6,858 bases of DNA from positions 1 to 6,858 of the forward strand of contig JAAYYM010000006.1 of NCBI GenBank assembly GCA_012515365.1. Reading direction: 5' to 3'. The translations under genes were made by a program, and so were the position numbers. Below, piece after piece: positions 1 to 5,804 of the stretch. Positions within the stretch are counted from its first letter, which is position 1; every line of letters begins with the position of its first letter. The notes under the pieces were generated by a model, which was given only the letters and a program-made list of their open reading frames with translations, did no database searches and was not told where the DNA came from. Source of the stretch: Clostridia bacterium (lineage in GTDB: Bacteria > Bacillota_A > Clostridia > Lachnospirales > Lachnospiraceae).

Positions 1-158
1 CCTACTGCAGACAATGCAGCTTCTCCGGCGAAATTTCCTACAATAACGGTATCAACTGTATTATATAATTGCTGTAGCAAAATTCCGACAAGTACCGGCA
101 TCGCAAAGCTCAATATCAGTTTCCATGGTGTTCCTTCTGTTAATACTTTTCCCTTCAA
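1..158 (-). CDS. MATE-family multidrug efflux protein, N-terminal part
   Basis: The 52 visible codons encode the N-terminus of a MATE (multi antimicrobial extrusion) cation-coupled efflux protein of the inner membrane. They read LKGKVLTEGTPWKLI, then a first membrane helix (LSFAMPVLVGILLQQLYNTV), then DTVIVGNFAGEAALSAVG. The 'LTEG-P-KLI' opening and 'QQLYN-VD--IVG-F-G--AL-AVG' pattern are characteristic of the family. The protein runs off the left edge. I chose the TTG at 158-156 because AGGAG (170-166) sits 7 nt upstream. An in-frame ATG at 188-186 has no ribosome site and straddles the junction of the inserted element at 187-332, so it is probably fortuitous. The substrate cannot be inferred. 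Transcription probably starts near 354 and passes through the inserted element. Confidence 0.85.
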   Translation of the reverse strand, partial: MKGKVLTEGTPWKLILSFAMPVLVGILLQQLYNTVDTVIVGNFAGEAALSAV

Positions 159-177
159 ACTATGACTCCTCTCAACC

Positions 178-186
178 AACACATTC
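178..186. repeat. Left 9-bp target-site duplication
   Basis: AACACATTC abuts the left end of the inverted-repeat element and is repeated exactly at 333-341 on the other side. The same 9-mer also occurs at 963-971 and 2919-2927 in unrelated contexts, so the match alone is weaker than usual. Its exact placement at both element borders is the real evidence. Confidence 0.6.
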
Positions 187-332
187 ATCAGGTAATTGCG
201 AAACTCACAATCCTAAGAACAGATTTCATGAATTTACACAAAATAAGTGAGGAGTTAAAACTCCTTCGACGAACGTTTTTGCGCAAATTTATGAAATCGC
301 TCCACTAATGAAATCGTTTCGCAATTGCCTGT
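187..332. mobile_element. MITE-like inverted-repeat element, 146 bp
   Basis: The ends are imperfect inverted repeats: CAGGTAATTGCGAAAC at 189-204 pairs with 316-331 (15 of 16 positions). Inside lies a second inverted pair (222-235 with 285-298, 13 of 14) and a central hairpin AGGAGT-TAAA-ACTCCT (250-265). The element is flanked by exact 9-bp direct repeats, AACACATTC, at 178-186 and 333-341, the footprint expected of transposition. There is no ORF inside, so it would be non-autonomous and need a transposase from elsewhere. I do not recognise the family. It could alternatively be a native structured leader, but the flanking duplication favours insertion. It also carries a 9-bp direct repeat ATGAAATCG at 291-299 and 308-316. 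Confidence 0.72.
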
Positions 333-341
333 AACACATTC
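333..341. repeat. Right 9-bp target-site duplication
   Basis: Exact copy of the AACACATTC at 178-186, one base outside the right terminal inverted repeat. Removing the element and one copy would restore a short leader of about 40 nt for the MATE gene. Confidence 0.6.
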
Positions 342-360
342 CGATCTGTTCATATTCTAT

Positions 361-389
361 ATTGTAACTCGTCATAGTTTTTGTTTCAA
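361..389 (-). promoter_or_regulatory. Sigma-A promoter for the MATE gene
   Basis: On the minus strand there is a -35 TTGAAA (389-384), a 17-nt spacer and a -10 TACAAT (366-361). Five of six bases match consensus in each box. The predicted start is near 354. The promoter begins about 20 bp beyond the spoIIID stop codon and faces the MATE gene, with the inverted-repeat element lying between them. Confidence 0.6.
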
Positions 390-409
390 TTGTAATTTAG
401 TCATATAGA

Positions 410-664
410 TTACTGCTTGCACATCTTATACTTCTCTCTCGTAGCCAGTCCTCCCCTGATATGACGCTCTGATTTATTCACATCAAGTACCTTTCTTGCA
501 TCATCCGCTAAAGACGGGTTGATCTGAATCAATCGTTCTGTTACATCCTTGTGTACGGTACTCTTACTAACTCTAAATTTACGTGCCGTCTGTCTGACCG
601 TTGCATTATGTTCAATAATGTAATTAGCAATATTGATCGCTCTCTCTTCAATATATTCTTTCAA
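410..664 (-). CDS. spoIIID: Sporulation transcription factor SpoIIID
   Basis: This 84-residue DNA-binding protein closely resembles SpoIIID, the mother-cell regulator that represses or activates sigma-E regulon genes and helps switch on sigma-K. It opens MKEYIEERAINIANYIIE, followed by a helix-turn-helix at about residues 22-42 (TVRQTARKFRVSKSTVHKDV), then LIQINPSLADDARKVL and the basic tail motif RHIRGGLATREKYK, which in SpoIIID makes additional DNA contacts. The length is close to the family norm (about 80-95 residues). The start is TTG at 664-662, with AGAGGA (675-670) 5 nt upstream; no ATG fits. A candidate sigma-E promoter lies at 713-741, which suits its known mother-cell expression. 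I saw no clear terminator after the stop. It is divergent from the LytTR operon. Confidence 0.95.
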   Translation of the reverse strand: MKEYIEERAINIANYIIEHNATVRQTARKFRVSKSTVHKDVTERLIQINPSLADDARKVLDVNKSERHIRGGLATREKYKMCKQ

Positions 665-712
665 TGAAATCCTCTGATTATCTTGTTTTTACATCATATT
701 CATTGAGTGAAA

Positions 713-741
713 AAAATATGAGACTGTTATCTTATTTATAC
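713..741 (-). promoter_or_regulatory. Candidate sigma-E promoter for spoIIID
   Basis: On the minus strand, GTATAAA (741-735) is followed after 14 nt by CATATTTT (720-713). Against the B. subtilis sigma-E consensus (GHATATT, 13-14 nt, CATACAHT) this matches 5 of 7 and 6 of 8 positions. spoIIID is a known sigma-E target, which supports the call. The predicted start is near 706, giving a leader of about 42 nt. The sequence is AT-rich, so a chance match is possible. Confidence 0.42.
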
Positions 742-749
742 ATAAATAA
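732..749. repeat. 18-bp palindrome over the spoIIID -35 region
   Basis: TTATTTAT (732-739) and ATAAATAA (742-749) form a perfect 8-bp dyad around a 2-bp centre. It covers the candidate sigma-E -35 box at 735-741, so it could be an operator. It is entirely A/T except for one C, which lowers its significance. Confidence 0.35.
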
Positions 750-769
750 ACTCTGCTAACAGTATGGAT

Positions 770-799
770 AATCATAAGAACAGATTTCATGAATTTACA
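770..799. repeat. Second copy of 30 bp of the inverted-repeat element
   Basis: These 30 bases match 209-238, inside the MITE-like element, at 29 positions in the same orientation; the only difference is A774 against C213. Similarity stops sharply on both sides and no terminal inverted repeat is seen here, so this is a relic or a shared functional core rather than a full element. It lies 14 bp upstream of the -35 box of the LytTR operon promoter. It contains the palindrome TTCATGAA. Confidence 0.7.
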
Positions 800-831
800 T
801 AGTTAATACAAAGTGTACAATACTTTACATA
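794..831. promoter_or_regulatory. Repeats around the LytTR operon -35, possible operator
   Basis: TTTACATA occurs exactly at 794-801 and 824-831, 30 bp apart (about three helical turns), bracketing the -35 box. A dyad AAAGT (810-814) / ACTTT (822-826) with a 7-nt centre also overlaps it. LytTR regulators commonly bind short direct repeats upstream of the promoters they control, including their own. That this is such a site is inference. Confidence 0.3.
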
Positions 832-842
832 TCGTTTATAAT
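814..842 (+). promoter_or_regulatory. Sigma-A promoter of the LytTR two-component operon
   Basis: -35 TGTACA (814-819), a 17-nt spacer, and a perfect -10 TATAAT (837-842). The predicted start is near 849, leaving a leader of about 40 nt. The weak -35 (4 of 6) is what one would expect of a promoter needing an activator. TTTACA at 824-829 is a poorer alternative because no good -10 sits 17 nt after it. Confidence 0.55.
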
Positions 843-888
843 AAATATTGTAAAATGGTTGAGAATCTGATGATGAGGTGCAAAAGAA

Positions 889-1635
889 ATGCGTATTGCC
901 ATATGTGATGATGAAAAAAAGGATCTAACTCATATGTATGAAATGGTCACTCATTACTTTGAAACACATTCTGATATGCAAACAGCAGAAATAGACTGCT
1001 TTGAAACAGCAGCAGATATCATGAATCACCTCGATTATGATATCTATATTCTAGACATTTTAATTGGTGATGATTCAGGACTCAAAGTTGCTAAAACAAT
1101 ACGGAATGTGAGTGGTATGAAATGTGAGATTATATTTACGACCTCAAGTAGTGATTTTGCACTCGCTGCATTTTCTGTATATGCCAGACAATATTTATTA
1201 AAACCTGTGAAACAACAGGAATTAGAAAACGTTCTTACTACAATAATCAAAAACAAAGAGATACCTGAGAAGCAGAGCTTGTTTTCTGTTAAAACTGCAG
1301 AGGGAATGAGAGAACTTGATACAAATAAAATCATATGCGTAGAATATACGGCCAGAATCATTCATTTTCATATGCAGCAAGGTGCTTTGATACAATCCAT
1401 CTACATTCGTTCCTCTTTTGAGGATAGTATTAAAGAATTACTAAAACTACAGAATTACATGCAGACACATAAATCTTTTGCAATCAATATGGATTATGTA
1501 AAGGAATATCATCAGGGAGAAATCCTATTGCAAAATGGAATGTTGATTCCTGTCAGCAGGAGTAATGCAAAGACTGTAAAACGTCAATATTTAAAATACG
1601 TATCTAGAAATTTTGCAGGTGGTGGAAACAGATGA
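889..1635 (+). CDS. LytTR-family response regulator (AgrA/VirR type)
   Basis: This 248-residue cytoplasmic regulator has an N-terminal receiver domain (about 1-120) and a C-terminal LytTR DNA-binding domain (about 130-240). Receiver landmarks are the acidic pair D7-D8, phospho-acceptor D56 (in DIYILDILIG), T84-T85 and K105 (YLLKPV). The LytTR domain shows KSFAINMDYV and the NGMLIPVSRSNAKTVKRQYL stretch typical of the fold. The start ATG is preceded by GAGGTG (875-880) at 8 nt. It is the first gene of an operon with the membrane kinase that follows, overlapping it by ATGA, so phosphotransfer between the two is expected. Target genes are unknown; autoregulation is plausible given the repeats in its promoter, and the nearby MATE gene is another candidate. 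Confidence 0.92.
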   Translation: MRIAICDDEKKDLTHMYEMVTHYFETHSDMQTAEIDCFETAADIMNHLDYDIYILDILIGDDSGLKVAKTIRNVSGMKCEIIFTTSSSDFALAAFSVYARQYLLKPVKQQELENVLTTIIKNKEIPEKQSLFSVKTAEGMRELDTNKIICVEYTARIIHFHMQQGALIQSIYIRSSFEDSIKELLKLQNYMQTHKSFAINMDYVKEYHQGEILLQNGMLIPVSRSNAKTVKRQYLKYVSRNFAGGGNR

Positions 1636-2918
1636 GAGAATATTTATTATTTGGTTATTGCATTTCACATTTTTTCATGATTTTACTGATCTATCATTTT
1701 GTAAGAAAAAGATATTCATACATAAAAACATGGCTGATTTTGTTTATAGAATTTCTATTGCTGTCCGGACAAGAGGTTTGTCGATATTATTTTGATTCAC
1801 AAGTATCTATGGAAGTATTATTTTTTATTCTGCAGGTAGTGATTGTACAAGGTACGACATTGATTATATCGAAGAATCGTGATGCAAGAGCTTTGTTTAC
1901 AGGCCTGTCTGCTTCCAATTATACAATGGCAGGCTCTGTGATTGGTGGAATGCTCTATATTTGGACCGATACACTGATTATAGCATTATTAACAGCTACC
2001 ATCATTCATGCACTTTTGTTAATTGCAGCAATTCGCTATCTAAAAGCAGACTACCTTACCATACAGACATTGCCTTCCAGATCTTGGATACAGCTTTGTG
2101 TTCTTCCTATATTGTTTTATCTGAGTATCTTTACATGTGCCAGCTGGCCGGTAACACTCTTCGATAACACGAATAACTGTCTGCCAACATTATTATTTTT
2201 GACCGCCATATTTGTATCCTATGCATTTTTGCTTAGACTATTTCATGTAAAACAAAATGAAGCTAAAATCACCAGAGAAAATGAAGTTCTTCTATCCTAT
2301 ACAAAAGTACTTCAACATGAGCAGAAACATTTGGAAGAAATCAGAAAGGAATTATCAATACAAAAACACGATTTTCAATATCATTTGCGTATTTTATTAT
2401 CTCTTTGTGAAGAAAAAGGGGTAAATGAGGTACAAACTGCTCTAATTGAAATGCTTCATCAGACTGAAAATGCAAGAGTACCACAGGAGTATTGCAAAAA
2501 TATACCAGTGAATAGTGTATTTTCATATTTTTCACAAGAGGCAGCAAATAATGAAATTCAGATGGATTTAAGTCTGGATATTCCAGATCGACTTGCTGTA
2601 CCAGAGCTTGAACTTGCTGCAGCAATTGCGAATCTACTGGATAATGCAGTCCGAGCATGCAAAGAATTTATTTCACCATCTAAGAGATGGCTGAAAATTA
2701 ATGGCAGATACGTCGGAAACCAGATCATTATTGAAATTGCGAATCCCTGTATGGCAAGCAAGATTATGTTTGACGAAGTGACAGGACTTCCTCTCTCGGA
2801 TAGAGGAGAAAGTCATGGAATTGGTATGCAGAGCGTGCTTGCTTTTACAAGAAGAAATGGGGCTGAATTTGACTGTGAAATCAAAGAGAATGTGTTTTAT
2901 GCACGCTTGCTTATATAA
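1632..2918 (+). CDS. AgrC-like GHKL sensor histidine kinase
   Basis: This 428-residue membrane kinase is the partner of the preceding LytTR regulator. The first ~205 residues carry six or seven hydrophobic segments (about 4-22, 32-46, 62-79, 98-111, 113-134, 153-172, 184-203), followed by a coiled linker (about 207-242). The phospho-acceptor is H246 in QKHDFQYHL, typical of the AgrC/ComD class. The ATPase domain has an N-box (IANLLDNAVRA, N338) and a late G-box (SHGIGMQSV, 394-402). A classical DxGxG box is missing, as is usual in this class. It is translationally coupled: GGTGG (1621-1625) precedes its ATG by 6 nt and the ATG overlaps the upstream TGA. AgrC relatives sense peptides, but no precursor or processing gene is present here, so the ligand is unknown. 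Confidence 0.9.
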   Translation: MREYLLFGYCISHFFMILLIYHFVRKRYSYIKTWLILFIEFLLLSGQEVCRYYFDSQVSMEVLFFILQVVIVQGTTLIISKNRDARALFTGLSASNYTMAGSVIGGMLYIWTDTLIIALLTATIIHALLLIAAIRYLKADYLTIQTLPSRSWIQLCVLPILFYLSIFTCASWPVTLFDNTNNCLPTLLFLTAIFVSYAFLLRLFHVKQNEAKITRENEVLLSYTKVLQHEQKHLEEIRKELSIQKHDFQYHLRILLSLCEEKGVNEVQTALIEMLHQTENARVPQEYCKNIPVNSVFSYFSQEAANNEIQMDLSLDIPDRLAVPELELAAAIANLLDNAVRACKEFISPSKRWLKINGRYVGNQIIIEIANPCMASKIMFDEVTGLPLSDRGESHGIGMQSVLAFTRRNGAEFDCEIKENVFYARLLI

Positions 2919-2931
2919 AACACATTCTCTT
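2884..2931. terminator. Bidirectional stem-loop between convergent operons
   Basis: A perfect 17-bp inverted repeat (2884-2900 with 2915-2931) encloses a 14-nt loop. It spans the last codons and the TAA (2916-2918) of the GHKL kinase, and begins 3 nt after the stop of the convergent AraC-type regulator (2937-2935). The stem is AT-rich and neither side has a strong U-run (CACTTATTTT on plus), so it may end transcription inefficiently or act partly as a 3'-end stabiliser. Because it uses the kinase's own codons, coding and RNA structure are constrained together. Confidence 0.6.
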
Positions 2932-2934
2932 CAC

Positions 2935-3684
2935 TTATTTTCCGCTGTTTTGTACAACCTGTGAATTGACATACTCAGAATAACTAATGCTTGTATATTT
3001 CTTAAAACAACGGCTGAAATAGTTAGGATCAGGAATACCCACTGCATTCGCAGTGCAGAACATTTTACTGTTCGTCCGGGCAAGCTTCATAGCCCTCTCC
3101 ATCCGACATTCAATCAAAAACTCAACAAAACTCTTTCCTGTTTCCTGCTTGAATTTTCTGGATAAATAACTTGGGTTAAATCCAAATTGCTGCGCAATAG
3201 AAGTAAGATTTATCTGTGAATCTGTAAAATTCTCTCTCAGATACTGCTCAATCTGTTCAATCGCAGATGGTTCTATATCCGGTCCGATTTCCTGCGCACT
3301 AAAATTCTTCTGGTCCAGTGTCCCTTTGACTCTGGTCAGGACCTCCGCCACCTCTTGGCGGACGATAGGTTTCAACAAATACTCAATAACAGGAAGCCTG
3401 ATGCACTGACGGGCATAATCAAAATCATCGAATGCAGTTAAAATGATGATTACCAAATCCTTATAACGCTGCGTTGCAAGCTGCGTGAATTCAATGCCAT
3501 TCATAAAGGGCATCGCGATATCGACAAAAGTAATATCTGGCCTCAGTTCATCTATTATGTTGATTGCTTCAATACCACTCGAGGCTTCTCCTACCAGTTC
3601 CATACCAAAAGATTCCCAGTCCATGGACTCCTGCAGCAGCCTGCGGGCAGAAACTTCATCATCAATGACCATTACACGATACAT
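2935..3684 (-). CDS. AraC-type response regulator (YesN-like, short form)
   Basis: This 249-residue cytoplasmic transcription factor pairs a receiver domain (about 1-120) with a C-terminal AraC/XylS double helix-turn-helix (about 142-240). Receiver residues are D8-D9, phospho-acceptor D55 (DITFVDIAMPF), T83 and K105 (YLLKPI). The DNA-binding part shows LTSIAQQFGFNPSYLSRKFK and then GIPDPNYFSRCFKKY, the family signature. The linker region is short compared with the longer YesN proteins of about 370-500 residues, but this compact form is common. The last segment reads SISYSEY where SPxEY is usual, a minor departure. AGGAGG (3698-3693) lies 8 nt before the ATG, inside the kinase gene, and the two genes overlap by 23 bp. 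It probably acts on the 22-bp repeats at 5521-5608 and on the adjacent ABC importer. Confidence 0.92.
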   Translation of the reverse strand: MYRVMVIDDEVSARRLLQESMDWESFGMELVGEASSGIEAINIIDELRPDITFVDIAMPFMNGIEFTQLATQRYKDLVIIILTAFDDFDYARQCIRLPVIEYLLKPIVRQEVAEVLTRVKGTLDQKNFSAQEIGPDIEPSAIEQIEQYLRENFTDSQINLTSIAQQFGFNPSYLSRKFKQETGKSFVEFLIECRMERAMKLARTNSKMFCTANAVGIPDPNYFSRCFKKYTSISYSEYVNSQVVQNSGK

Positions 3685-5434
3685 GATTCTCCCCTCCTGT
3701 TTTCTCTATGATTTCCGGAATACATATTTCAATTTCTGTATATTCTCCTGTTTCACTACGAATCTGCACTGCGTCATCACAATCACAGTAATAGCGAATC
3801 CTGTTAATCGTACCTCTGAGACCAAAGCCCGACAGATCATCTTCATCCTCTTCATTGCCCGCCTCTAATACCTGTCTGATCTGTTCTTCACTCATACCGA
3901 CACCAGAGTCATAAACGATGATATGCAGGCCTTCCTCTTCCAGTCGGGTCGTGATGCGAATGATACACTTCTCACCTTTTAGTCTCACTCCATGATAGAT
4001 GCTGTTTTCTACGATTGGCTGCAAAATCAGCTTTGGTATTTTGTAATCAAGGGTATGCTCATCAACCATATATTCATCATCAAAGATATCTCCATATCTA
4101 AGCTTCTGCAGTGAAAGATAATCCTGTATAATACGTAGTTCTCTCTTAAGTGGAATCTCTCTGTCGCCCTTACTTAAGAAATTACGATAGAAGTTGCCTA
4201 AGGTCTCCAGAGCATCTCTGGCTTTTCCTGCATTTTCCTGTATTGCGAGATAACTGATCGTCTCTATGGAATTATAGAGAAAATGTGGTTTGATCTGCTC
4301 CTGAAGCACACGCAGCTCCGCTTTTTGCACATTTTTTTCATTCTCTAACAAGCGATTAAACAATTCATTCAAGTATTCAATGACACTGTTATAGCTTTCT
4401 TCCAGACTATTGAGCTCCTGATTTGGCATTTTAATATCTATTTGCTTGAGCCATCCCGATGATCTCGTATGCTCCATCGCCTGGCTTAAATTTTTAATCG
4501 GTCTTGACACATTCGTAGCAATGAACCATGCACAGACTAACGTTGACAGTATAAATGCAATCATAGTAATCATTAATGCATACATGATATCACTTGGAAG
4601 TGATTCCGCACCCTGACCACTCACACACATCACAACGATCGGATCCAGTACCACCATTCCGGCTAACATTTTCTTCTCTCCATTAATAGAAACTGTCTTA
4701 TATATGATCTGATCACTATTGAAATCAGGATCATAAAGTCTGCCCGTCTGTCCATCTCCGCAAAGAATGGTTCCGTCACTATTCAAGACGCACATCCCAC
4801 CAGTATTCTGAAGCTCTATGACATCATCAAACACATCATTTGATATATTCATGATCAAGATTCCGATCAGCTTTTGCGAATTGATATCATAAACTGCCCG
4901 CGACAATGTTAAGATAGATGGACCCTTATTTCTAGGATTTGTCCCATATTTTTTTATCGACAACACTGCTCCGCCACGTGCAGTTAAAATTCTCGATTTC
5001 TCTATGTCACTGACGTATGCGTCTTTTTCCCCGGGTGTTGTACTGATGCACTTCCCGTTATTCCTAAAAATATGTACAGAATTAATATTACTATATAATG
5101 AAATCACTTCAGCTATACTGTCTCGTGCATTATTTCCCATCTCTTTGTTGACCTTGTAGGCCTTTAAATACTCTACAACATTATCATCCGTCATAATCAG
5201 ACGAGATAAGTAATTATAATTCACAATTCGTTCTTTGATGGTAGAAGAAACATTATTTACTGCCGTCTCTGCTGTCCTTACTTTAAAATCCTCTTCAGTT
5301 CTCTTGCTGATAATGGAAGTTGCAATCGTGAACACGATACAAAAAGAGAGCATCAAAATCGTAAACATTAATAATGTCTTTTTTTGTAACGACATTTTAG
5401 CATCACGCTTTTTTTTCACATCACCATGTTTCAT
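3662..5434 (-). CDS. YesM-type sensor histidine kinase
   Basis: This 590-residue membrane kinase has a first transmembrane helix at about 19-42, an extracytoplasmic sensor region of about 240 residues (43-282, probably a Cache-like fold), a second helix at about 283-305 and a HAMP linker (about 305-360). The His_kinase region follows, with H384 in QIKPHFLYNSIETI, and an ATPase domain with N-box LQPIVENSIYHG (N477), G1 box DSGVGMS (509-515) and G2 box GFGLRGTINRI. This is the YesM/LytS layout, whose members usually sense sugars or glycan fragments and phosphorylate an AraC-type regulator, here the overlapping downstream gene. AGGGG (5446-5442) 7 nt upstream supports the first ATG; M14 has no ribosome site. 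Promoter and repeat array are at 5493-5608. The two permease genes upstream on the same strand suggest it controls that importer. Confidence 0.93.
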   Translation of the reverse strand: MKHGDVKKKRDAKMSLQKKTLLMFTILMLSFCIVFTIATSIISKRTEEDFKVRTAETAVNNVSSTIKERIVNYNYLSRLIMTDDNVVEYLKAYKVNKEMGNNARDSIAEVISLYSNINSVHIFRNNGKCISTTPGEKDAYVSDIEKSRILTARGGAVLSIKKYGTNPRNKGPSILTLSRAVYDINSQKLIGILIMNISNDVFDDVIELQNTGGMCVLNSDGTILCGDGQTGRLYDPDFNSDQIIYKTVSINGEKKMLAGMVVLDPIVVMCVSGQGAESLPSDIMYALMITMIAFILSTLVCAWFIATNVSRPIKNLSQAMEHTRSSGWLKQIDIKMPNQELNSLEESYNSVIEYLNELFNRLLENEKNVQKAELRVLQEQIKPHFLYNSIETISYLAIQENAGKARDALETLGNFYRNFLSKGDREIPLKRELRIIQDYLSLQKLRYGDIFDDEYMVDEHTLDYKIPKLILQPIVENSIYHGVRLKGEKCIIRITTRLEEEGLHIIVYDSGVGMSEEQIRQVLEAGNEEDEDDLSGFGLRGTINRIRYYCDCDDAVQIRSETGEYTEIEICIPEIIEKTGGENHVSCNGH

Positions 5435-5492
5435 TTTCTTACCCCTGTTAAGTGAATGATGAATCTCTTAGACTGCTTCTGTTTACTGTAAT

Positions 5493-5521
5493 ATCGTATC
5501 ATACCTGCTTTCCATTATCAA
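5493..5521 (-). promoter_or_regulatory. Extended -10 promoter of the YesM/AraC-type operon
   Basis: On the minus strand: -35 TTGATA (5521-5516), a 17-nt spacer, and -10 TACGAT (5498-5493) preceded by TGA, making an extended -10 (TGN). The predicted start is near 5486, with a leader of about 50 nt before the kinase ATG. The -35 directly abuts the first unit of the upstream 22-bp tandem repeats. Confidence 0.65.
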
Positions 5522-5608
5522 TCATGTGCGTTACTTTCTAGGATCATTTACTTTGCCTTATAAAATCATTTACTTTGCTTTATAAAATCATGCACTCTAC
5601 TTTAAAAA
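5521..5608. repeat. Four tandem 22-bp repeats upstream of the kinase promoter
   Basis: Four contiguous 22-bp units begin at 5521, 5543, 5565 and 5587, each opening ATCAT on the plus strand. The two central units differ at one base (21 of 22). The outer units are diverged but share ATCAT plus C9, T12, C14, T16, T17 and A20. A period of 22 bp is about two helical turns, so proteins bound to each unit would lie on one face. The array ends against the -35 box of the kinase operon, the usual place for an activator site. AraC-type regulators bind direct repeats, so the neighbouring regulator is the prime candidate; this is inference. Confidence 0.75.
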
Positions 5609-5687
5609 TAGGATGAACTCCGGACTCTACTAGGGAGAACTGCTTTGCGCAGAATCCGAAACTCATCTGTAACAAATTTATGGCCTC

Positions 5688-5804
5688 TTAGCCCTTGACA
5701 GCTCCAGCAATAAAGCTGTCCTGTATTTTCCTGCTAAGGAACACATAAGCTAAAAGCATTGGAAATGTTGCCATCACCATGGCTGCACCGATCGGTCCCC
5801 ATCT
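5688..5804 (-). pseudogene. C-terminal remnant of the MalG-type permease beyond the amber codon
   Basis: In the same frame as the permease and directly after the TAG at 5807-5805, 38 sense codons continue to a TAA at 5690-5688. They read RWGPIGAAMVMATFPML, LAYVFLSRKIQDSF, then IAGAVKG, the ordinary C-terminus of MalG-type sugar permeases, with the last membrane helix and the 'G-VKG' ending. No ribosome site precedes the internal ATG codons, so it is unlikely to be translated separately. Its intact frame implies that the stop arose recently or is an error. Confidence 0.8.

Noticed and set aside
186..188. ATG as the start of the MATE gene
   Set aside because: It is in frame but has no ribosome site and is formed across the junction of the duplication and the inserted element. 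The TTG at 158-156 has AGGAG at ideal spacing.
333..409. spoIIID terminator
   Set aside because: No stem-loop with a T-run is visible after the stop codon; this stretch is better explained by the MATE promoter.
1..888. agrD-like signal peptide gene
   Set aside because: No short ORF with a ribosome site and a cysteine-bearing precursor pattern was found on either strand near the LytTR operon.
963..971. Further copies of AACACATTC (also at 2919-2927) as more insertion scars
   Set aside because: They lie in a coding sequence and in a terminator stem, with no inverted-repeat element next to them, so they are chance matches in AT-rich DNA.
1044..1361. Minus-strand ORF of 105 codons
   Set aside because: Antisense to the receiver domain of the LytTR regulator, with no recognisable motif.
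2341..2761. Two overlapping minus-strand ORFs (105 and 67 codons)
   Set aside because: Both are antisense to the kinase domain, which has clear H, N and G boxes on the plus strand.
3485..3868. Plus-strand ORF of 127 codons
   Set aside because: It lies antisense to the AraC-type regulator and kinase genes, has no family resemblance or ribosome site, and is a shadow of conserved coding sequence.
5521..5608. CRISPR-like array
   Set aside because: The 22-bp units are directly contiguous with no spacers and no cas genes are present. They sit at a promoter, so a binding array is the better reading.
5609..5687. Terminator after the permease genes
   Set aside because: The only hairpin seen is a short CTGC-TTTGC-GCAG stem (about 5640-5653) with no following U-run on the minus strand. 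Readthrough into the kinase operon cannot be excluded.
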